A DNA stretch of 64,000 bases from Bombella sp. ESL0385. GTDB lineage: Bacteria > Pseudomonadota > Alphaproteobacteria > Acetobacterales > Acetobacteraceae. The stretch spans positions 124,001-188,000 of the forward strand of contig NZ_WNIJ01000002.1 in the NCBI RefSeq assembly GCF_009725755.1, in the 5' to 3' direction. Under the pieces are notes generated by a model, which made no database searches, was not told the origin of the DNA, and saw nothing but the letters and a program-made list of their open reading frames with translations. The translations under genes were made by a program, and so were the position numbers. Below are positions 57,528 through 64,000 of the stretch, one piece after another (within the stretch, counting starts at the first letter, position 1; each line of letters starts with the position of its first letter).

Positions 57528-57578
57528 AAAAAACCCAGATGAAGCCTTGCACTGTCATGCACAAAACTCCTCTCTGGG
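57528..57578 (-). terminator. Intrinsic terminator of the lytic transglycosylase gene
   Basis: On the minus strand CCCAGA (57573-57578) pairs with TCTGGG (57534-57539), with an inner TGCA/TGCA stem, followed by TTTTTT. It lies 37 nt past the stop. Confidence 0.75.
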
Positions 57579-57614
57579 CTTTTTAAAATACCTCACTTTG
57601 CATAGACGCCGCGC

Positions 57615-59558
57615 CTAACTCGGCGAGTCATGCTCCTCCTCTTCCTCTCTAAAACTCGGCCAATGACCCGCCGCAAGGGCTATAAGAGAAGGTGTCGCTA
57701 CGTGCAGGCGGCGGCCATAGACCCAATCATTGGTCAAAACATTCCGCACATAACGCCGTGTCTCCGGGCTGGGGAGGCATTCGATGAACATAAGCGGGTC
57801 TTGCAAGCCTCTTTGCCCACTCTGCCAGCGGTTAATGGCTTGCGGGCCTGCATTATAAGAGGCCAAAACCTTTAGTAAGGACGCTTCATTATTCGGCTCA
57901 TTTTGCCCGATATTCCGGGCAAGATAGAGCATATAAAGCTGCCCGACCTCTAAATTATACCCCGGCTCACGCAGACGCCTTTGCATCTCCTGATAAAACC
58001 GCCCCCCCGCAGAGGTAGGGACCGCTTGTGGGAGATGATATTGCTCATTCACCACCCCCGCCGTGACAGGGCGTACCTGCATCATCCCATACGCCCCCGC
58101 AGAGGAAGCCGCAGAAGCATCAAAGTTCGACTCCATACGCGCTACAGCGTAAACAAGAGCCGAAGAAAGACGAAAGCCATTATAAGGGTGCAGCTCTGGG
58201 AGGGGGCCGAGCACTTCTTTTAACTCATTATGATCCAACCGCTCTAAAGCATGCTGCATCTGCTCTGCTAAAGCCAACATCCCTGCTTTTTGCACAACAA
58301 GTTGCAAAGAATGCGCCCTTACAGGGTCCACAAGGGCATCCTGCCACATCTGGCGGGCGAGCATTTCTGCCCGTCCTTGCTCCCCAACCTGTAGCAACGC
58401 GAAGAAATGCGGCCCCTCCTCCATAGAAGAAACCACATTAATATCCACCTCACTCAAGGAGGTTTGAGCCGCACCTGCCAAGCCAATATGGGATAATACA
58501 CCCGAGAGAGCTGTCTCTGCTGTATGGTCATCATGCAGCATACGCCCCGCTAACAGGCCGTAAAAACTCTCACTTTGTGTAGAGGCCCGGTGCAACCATG
58601 TGTGATAAAGGCTGGCTTTCCCCTGCCTCTCCGCTACGCGACCCGCCCAAAAAGAAGCCGCAGCCTGAATCTCACCATCGGTTTGCTCTGCATTGGCGGC
58701 ATTTTCAAACAAATCATACGCGGCATCGGTATAACCCTCGCGCCATGCCGCTAACCCAGCGACAAAAGCAGGGAACCCGACTTTATAATGCCCTACATCC
58801 AAACCATTTGCGCCAATACGCAATGCGCTACGCGTCTCCCCTTGGCTGAGCAACTGCATCGCTATCTCGCCATGCAACTGGGCCGCGTAAGATGCTGTCA
58901 TCCCGGGGGTAGATTTTAGCTGGGCCACCGCCCGCTGTGCGCCTGCCACGCCTTGGGAGGCTTCATCCATTAACGCACGGTCTAAACGGCTGTTACGCAC
59001 CAATGTTTGAGAGAAAGGTACGGCTTTCTCCACCCGATGAAGGTCCGCTACATTATCATACCCACTGGGTAGATCCGCCGTGGTGGAAGCATCACCCCCG
59101 CGACGCATATCATCTAATTTACGTTGGATAAAAGGCGCATCGGGCAAAGAGGCATAATGCTGCAACCAGCTACTCAGCTCTGCCACAGAGGGATGAAAGA
59201 TAGTGCTAAGATAACGCTCGGCCAGATAATCGGGCAGGAGCAAACGCTCCGCTGTGCTATCTGGGCCAGAGGCGTAATTTAATGCCTCTAAACGCGTAAC
59301 ATCCCCTTCCCGCACGGCAGTAAAGAGGGCCCGATAACGCTCCGCAACAGCCGCAGGCAATGGCCGCGGCAAAGAAGCTTCCCCTATAGGGTGAGGTGAT
59401 GCGCCATGACGCTCACCTTCAAAATGCTCCGGCACGTGGGACGGAAGAGACATACCCTGCCCCTGCGCCGGAAAAACAGTGTGACCAGCCAGCAATGCCA
59501 CGCTCAATAGAACGCCACATCTTACTGCGCTAGACCCACCTGGAAATATCCATCGCAT
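57615..59558 (-). CDS. Soluble lytic murein transglycosylase (Slt70-like)
   Basis: A periplasmic enzyme that cuts peptidoglycan glycan strands, forming 1,6-anhydro ends. It has 647 residues. A signal peptide (CGVLLSVALLAGHTVFPAQG) precedes a long alpha-superhelical region. The C-terminal SLT domain has the catalytic Glu476 in VARMESNFD, then AGAYGMMQVRPVTA, YNLEVGQLYML and LASYNAGPQAINRW. No partner gene nearby. Confidence 0.94.
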   Translation of the reverse strand: MRWIFPGGSSAVRCGVLLSVALLAGHTVFPAQGQGMSLPSHVPEHFEGERHGASPHPIGEASLPRPLPAAVAERYRALFTAVREGDVTRLEALNYASGPDSTAERLLLPDYLAERYLSTIFHPSVAELSSWLQHYASLPDAPFIQRKLDDMRRGGDASTTADLPSGYDNVADLHRVEKAVPFSQTLVRNSRLDRALMDEASQGVAGAQRAVAQLKSTPGMTASYAAQLHGEIAMQLLSQGETRSALRIGANGLDVGHYKVGFPAFVAGLAAWREGYTDAAYDLFENAANAEQTDGEIQAAASFWAGRVAERQGKASLYHTWLHRASTQSESFYGLLAGRMLHDDHTAETALSGVLSHIGLAGAAQTSLSEVDINVVSSMEEGPHFFALLQVGEQGRAEMLARQMWQDALVDPVRAHSLQLVVQKAGMLALAEQMQHALERLDHNELKEVLGPLPELHPYNGFRLSSALVYAVARMESNFDASAASSAGAYGMMQVRPVTAGVVNEQYHLPQAVPTSAGGRFYQEMQRRLREPGYNLEVGQLYMLYLARNIGQNEPNNEASLLKVLASYNAGPQAINRWQSGQRGLQDPLMFIECLPSPETRRYVRNVLTNDWVYGRRLHVATPSLIALAAGHWPSFREEEEEHDSPS

Positions 59559-59770
59559 AATGCCGGGGCGTAACGCGCTTTTTCTTCACTGACAACCCTT
59601 GAAAATAAAGCCAACGCTCCCAGCGTCTTCCCCAAGATAGGCATACACTAGTAAAGAAACCAGCAATTTCTTTCTCTTTTTGCATAGTTCCCCAATTTAT
59701 GAGACTTCCCTTTACCATTTTGTTAGATGTGGCCGTTAATCTTTTATTCATATAAACGACTCGCTAATCT

Positions 59771-60595
59771 TCACCTTACCTTCTCTTTCTGAAGAGTCTC
59801 CTCCAGTAAAAGAATATCCGCCCAAAGATGCCGCCGCCGCCCTGCATTATCTCCTAATTGAGCAGGATGCCAGAGCGGTAAAAGAGGGATCGGCGCAGCC
59901 ATAGAGGGAATCATCACCTCATGCCATCGCCCCCGCAACTGGCTAAGCCGTACTTCTTGGCGTAGCAACATCCATGCAGGCGTTGCCCCCATCGTCACAA
60001 TGCGTGAAGGCTGCGCTAAAGCAATCGCCCGATGCAAAATAGGCACACAAAGCTCTAATTCCCGCTGAGAAACACGCTGCCCCCCCGGTGGCCGCCACGG
60101 AATCGCAGGCACACATGAGAGCTGCTCACGCTTCATCCCAATAGAGGCCAAAATGCGCTCTAATAGTCGCCCCATCTCCCCCGCAAAGAGCGTGCCATGG
60201 CGGTCCTCATCCTCATTTGGGACATCCCCAATCAATAAAAAAGGCGCGTCCTTGACCAGATGAAGCCCGAGATGATGCTTGGCTGTCCGTGCAAGCGTCA
60301 CGCCGGGTATATGACGGCCTGCTTGCAATAACGCCTCGGGGTCTTCTGCCTTAGCAAGCGCAGCCTGTGCCTCTTGGAGGCTACGCGTTTCCTGCTTGGC
60401 TGTCAGCCGCTCTGCGGATGACGAAGAAGGGGCCACTCCCCCTCTCCCTATCGCGGGGCGGGCGGGCTCCTCTTGCCATATAGCCCACGGCACATCCTCT
60501 ATCAGCTCATCCACGCCCCACTCTTGATGCAGACGCAAAGCCGCTAATACATCCTGCACGGGGTATGATGAAGATGAAAACGAAGACACAACCAT
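59771..60595 (-). CDS. Family-4-like uracil-DNA glycosylase with divergent Fe-S region
   Basis: Recognised by the active-site-like segment LIGDVPNEDEDRHGTLFAGEMG, the central PWRPPGGQRVSQ and the C-terminal LPLWHPAQLGDNAGRRRHLWADI. These fit the UdgA family. The first Cys pair of the usual iron-sulfur site is missing: where CPL-type residues are expected the sequence reads RHIPGVTLARTAK. Cysteines are seen only at SCVPA and ELCVPIL. An N-terminal region of about 90 residues is family-variable. It may be a divergent UDG or a derived protein with another role; I am fairly sure of the fold, less of the activity. Confidence 0.8.
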   Translation of the reverse strand: MVVSSFSSSSYPVQDVLAALRLHQEWGVDELIEDVPWAIWQEEPARPAIGRGGVAPSSSSAERLTAKQETRSLQEAQAALAKAEDPEALLQAGRHIPGVTLARTAKHHLGLHLVKDAPFLLIGDVPNEDEDRHGTLFAGEMGRLLERILASIGMKREQLSCVPAIPWRPPGGQRVSQRELELCVPILHRAIALAQPSRIVTMGATPAWMLLRQEVRLSQLRGRWHEVMIPSMAAPIPLLPLWHPAQLGDNAGRRRHLWADILLLEETLQKEKVR

Positions 60596-60782
60596 GAAAC
60601 TCTAAAAACTCTCTTTTTATCTATACGATTCTAACACAGCTACCCAACCATCCACCTTCATAGCTTATAGCGGCTTAATCTGTTACATAGACCACGCATA
60701 GATGAACACCCACCCGGACCTGATAAACCGTAACAAGGCCCTACCAAATTGTCCGGCTTTAATAAAATGAGGATGCCCTGCC

Positions 60783-61682
60783 ATGGTGCTGCATCAAGAC
60801 ACAGCGCACGCTAAAATCAATCTCTTCCTTCATGTAACGGGCCGCCGTGATGATGGGTATCACCTTTTGGATAGTCTTGCTATTTTTGCTGGCGCGGGGG
60901 ATGAACTTTCCCTCAGCGCGGCCCCTTCATCACAAAAAAACGAAAGCCTCATTCTCCAAGGGCCTTTTTCCAAAGGGCTGGAGGCTGATGGCAATAACCT
61001 CGTCCTCCGCGCTGCAACAGCCCTGCGGGCGCATCATGAGGGAGACAAAGAAGCCCTCCCTGCCGCTCTCTTACAGCTTGATAAATACCTCCCCATCGCC
61101 TCTGGCATTGGGGGTGGCTCTGCCGACGCCGCTTGTGCCTTGCGACTGCTGACACGCTATTGGGGCCTCTCATCAGAGGCCGCCGTTGCTATTGCCCCAA
61201 CCCTGGGAGCGGATGTTCCTGTCTGTTTGCAGCAAAAAGCAACACGCATGGAAGGCATTGGCGAAATCCTCACCACCGCCCCTGCTTTACCCAAAATGGG
61301 CATCATGCTTGTTAATCCCGGCGTGAGCGTTTCCACTCCGACTATCTTTAAACGACTCGCTGCAACGGGTGGACCACGCGCACGCGCCGCTTTGTCCTTT
61401 CCTACAGAAGGATGGCCTACGATAGACGCCCTCGTCACCTTCCTAAATGGAACGGAGAACGACCTCCAACCCCATGCTATCGCTCAGGAACCCATCATCG
61501 CCACGGTTTTGGAACATCTAGCCCAACTCCCACAGGTCCGTTTTAACCGTATGAGCGGCTCTGGTGCGACCTGCTTTGCGTTATTCGATACTCCTCACGC
61601 TGCCCAAGAGGCAGCCCGTCACCTCACACAACACCCCGTTGCAAAAACATGGTGGTGCTGGGCGGGAGCTGTACTGGCGTAA
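60783..61682 (+). CDS. ispE: 4-diphosphocytidyl-2-C-methyl-D-erythritol kinase
   Basis: A GHMP kinase of the non-mevalonate (MEP) isoprenoid pathway, 299 residues. Motifs: HAKINLFLHVTGRRDDGYH at the start, the ATP loop LPIASGIGGGSADAA, and the C-terminal RMSGSGATCFALF. It is divergent from the glycosylase gene, with a 187-nt gap between them. A bidirectional terminator follows. Confidence 0.97.
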   Translation: MVLHQDTAHAKINLFLHVTGRRDDGYHLLDSLAIFAGAGDELSLSAAPSSQKNESLILQGPFSKGLEADGNNLVLRAATALRAHHEGDKEALPAALLQLDKYLPIASGIGGGSADAACALRLLTRYWGLSSEAAVAIAPTLGADVPVCLQQKATRMEGIGEILTTAPALPKMGIMLVNPGVSVSTPTIFKRLAATGGPRARAALSFPTEGWPTIDALVTFLNGTENDLQPHAIAQEPIIATVLEHLAQLPQVRFNRMSGSGATCFALFDTPHAAQEAARHLTQHPVAKTWWCWAGAVLA

Positions 61683-61713
61683 AAAAAAGCCCGCTTCTGC
61701 AAGCGGGCTTTCT
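61681..61713. terminator. Bidirectional terminator between ispE and the PsiF-like gene
   Basis: AAGCCCGCTT, loop CTGC, AAGCGGGCTT (61687-61710), flanked by A8 on the left and TTTCTCC on the right. The A-run gives a T-run on the minus strand, so it can terminate both convergent genes. Confidence 0.88.
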
Positions 61714-61735
61714 CCCTAACACAAAGGGCAATCTT

Positions 61736-62194
61736 TTATCGAGCCGCGCCCTTCAACCGGGCATTACAAGCGGAATAATAACCGCCCCCTTTTTGAATCC
61801 ACTTCAACCCACCATTACGGCCATTATTCTTATTGGCATTATATTGGGCGAGGCAGGTCTTCATCCGCGCTTTCCCTTCCGATAAGGAGGAAAACTCAGG
61901 CGCGATGCGCTGAGGGAAAAGCACATCCCCACTCCCAACAAGGGCTGGAGCGGCGGCTGGCGTTTTGGCCTCACTTGGCGCAACGGCGCGCGCAGACGTA
62001 TCAGTACAATGAGCTTGCTTAAAAGCCACATAATCCTGCCCGTTTAATGTCCCAGAGGCCTTAGCATTATTAAACGCCTTATGACAGGCAGCTAGGGAGG
62101 GCTTACCTGCCTCAATAGCAGGGGCAGCCAAAGCAGCATTCCCCCCGATTAAGGAACACACCATCATAGAGAGGCCCATAACGGATAGCTTCAT
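61736..62194 (-). CDS. Small secreted protein with two Cys-containing repeats (PsiF-like)
   Basis: A periplasmic protein of about 152 residues. The signal peptide MKLSVMGLSMMVCSLIGG ends near ALAA. Two related segments follow: LAACHKAFNNAKASG...FKQAHC (residues 35-65) and MKTCLAQYNANKNNG...YYSACNARLKG at the C-terminus. Each has a Cys pair about 30 residues apart, separated by a Pro/Ala linker. The pattern resembles PsiF-type proteins of unknown function. The start was placed at 62194 because the ATG at 62203 has no room for its ribosome-binding site. Confidence 0.78.
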   Translation of the reverse strand: MKLSVMGLSMMVCSLIGGNAALAAPAIEAGKPSLAACHKAFNNAKASGTLNGQDYVAFKQAHCTDTSARAVAPSEAKTPAAAPALVGSGDVLFPQRIAPEFSSLSEGKARMKTCLAQYNANKNNGRNGGLKWIQKGGGYYSACNARLKGAAR

Positions 62195-62307
62195 CACATT
62201 CATATCCTTACAACGAACTAACAAATGAGGGGCAAATAATACCACTCTTTCACCATAATTCCACAAGCAGCCTCACCCCAACTCAAGGGCAAAGCTACCA
62301 TATGCGC

Positions 62308-63578
62308 TTAGTTGAGCCGCTCGCCATGTTGGGCAAGGTCCAACCCCATTTGCTCCTCATCAGAGGAAACGCGCATACCAACCGTCTTATCGACGAGCCA
62401 GAAGATGATAGCTGTTAGGATAACAGACCATATAATCGTCACACCCACAGCCTCAGCCTGCCGCCCTAACTGCGCCCAACTTCCACTTACTCCAACTGGG
62501 TTTGAGGCCGTGGCAGAGAGCGGACCATAAGCAAATACGCCCGTCAGTAAAGCCCCAACAATGCCCCCTACGCCGTGCACACCAAAAGCATCTAGGCTGT
62601 CATCATACCCCAAACGTGTTTTTAATACCGCAGCACTATAGAAGCACACACCACCAGCAATCAGCCCAATCGCTAATGCCCCACCGGGGAGGACAAAGCC
62701 CGCGGCCGGTGTTACCGCCACAAGCCCTGCCACCACGCCAGAGATAATCCCCAACGCTGTCGGTTTGCCATGACGCCACCATTCTACCAGCATCCAGCCT
62801 ACACCACCGCCAGCGGCAGCGACCTGTGTTGTGAGCATCGCCATACCGGCCCGACCATTCGCCCCAAGGGCAGAGCCTGCATTAAAGCCAAACCAGCCTA
62901 CCCAAAGCAGCGAGGCCCCGATAATCGCATAAGCCAGATTATAGGGGGACATATCATCACGCTTTAGCCCGTAACGGCGGCCAATCATCAAGGCACAAAC
63001 CAACCCGGCCACACCAGAATTGATGTGAACAACTGTACCCCCGGCGAAGTCCACAGCCCCTAACCCAGCGACCCAGCCAAGTGGGCTCCATACCCAATGA
63101 GCCACCGGCGCATAAACCAGCAACGACCATAGAATCGTAAAAACACACAGCCCAGCAAAGCGGATACGCTCCGCAAAAGCCCCTGTCAGCAGGGCTGGTG
63201 TGATGATGGCAAAGGTCATCTGATACATCAGATAAACGCTCTCGGGGATGGTCATAGGTGTTTCTGCCGGAGTCCCCGCCCCTAAGGTAAAGGCTCCGTC
63301 CGTCCCTTGATGGAATTGCGATGCAACCCCCCGTAGGAAAAAGCGAGAGGCATCACCAATCCACGCCGTCCCTGTCGAGAAGGCTAGGCTATAGCCGAGG
63401 ACCATCCACACAATGCTCACAATACAGCAAATCCCAAAGGACTGAACCATAGTGGAGAGGACATTCTTCCGCCGCACCATCCCCGCATAGAACAACGCTA
63501 AGCCGGGGACCGTCATCAGCAAGACAAGAGCCGTGCTGACCAACATCCATGACGTATCGCCTGTATCAATCGCACGCA

Positions 63579-63579
<1 letters not shown>
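62308..63579 (-). CDS. amtB: Ammonium transporter
   Basis: An Amt/Rh-type ammonium channel of 423 residues with about eleven membrane segments. Motifs: VPGLALFYAGMVRRKNVLS near the N-terminus, GGTVVHINSGVAG with the first pore histidine, and AFGVHGVGGIVG with the second. No signal peptide is apparent. The ATG shares one base with the glnK stop (TAATG). GlnK binding would close the pore when nitrogen is plentiful, as in E. coli (family knowledge). Confidence 0.96.

Positions 63580-64000
<421 letters not shown>

Overview
The window looks like chromosomal DNA of an acetic acid bacterium (Alphaproteobacteria, Acetobacteraceae). I base this on the alphaproteobacterial ribosomal and RNA polymerase proteins, the DUF3576-leuS-lptE-holA operon, an FzlA-type glutathione-transferase homologue, an adjacent edd-eda pair (Entner-Doudoroff pathway), two NodT-type efflux lipoproteins and a Hint-domain repeat protein of a kind typical of this family. 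Genus is not decidable from the sequence alone; small-genome insect-associated genera such as Bombella or Saccharibacter are an inference only.

Region 1 (1-15552, minus strand) is the main gene-expression cluster: rplK-rplA-rplJ-rplL-rpoB-rpoC-rpsL-rpsG-tuf-rpsJ-rplC-rplD-rplW (the last cut by the window edge). fusA is absent between rpsG and tuf, and secE-nusG does not precede rplK. Three good promoter matches lie upstream of rplK, rpoB and rpsL, and structured leaders or attenuator-like hairpins separate rplA/rplJ, rplL/rpoB, rpoC/rpsL and tuf/rpsJ.

Region 2 (15560-24137, minus) is an OmpR-type two-component system followed by an RND tripartite efflux operon (permease, adaptor, outer-membrane lipoprotein). 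Region 3 (24180-28196) has a cell-division theme: a HI0933-type flavoprotein and an FzlA-like protein on the minus strand, divergent from minC-minD-minE. Region 4 (28228-34307, minus) is an iron-uptake locus: two tandem paralogous TonB-dependent siderophore receptors, each with a Fur-box match, and a PiuC-type dioxygenase. Region 5 (34437-39371, minus) is the DUF3576-leuS-lptE-holA operon.

Region 6 (39569-44361, plus) is the most distinctive part. A tRNA-Arg(CCU) gene is interrupted in the anticodon loop by a group I intron of about 264 nt. It is followed by an unrecognised 174-residue protein and a 1229-residue Ser/Gly-rich repeat protein ending in a Hint (hedgehog/intein-type) domain. Region 7 (44414-50294) carries an AEC transporter, a low-molecular-weight tyrosine phosphatase, a 2-hydroxyacid dehydrogenase, a CSD-like/TM2 membrane protein, NAD kinase, a small secreted protein and purH.

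Region 8 (50361-57384, minus) holds an EmrAB-type MFS tripartite efflux operon and the edd-eda operon. Region 9 (57528-64000) holds a soluble lytic transglycosylase, a family-4-like uracil-DNA glycosylase, ispE, a small cysteine-containing secreted protein and the glnK-amtB nitrogen operon. I saw no CRISPR array, insertion sequence, prophage or rRNA gene. No database search was run; family names come from recognised motifs, and coordinates were read from the sequence.
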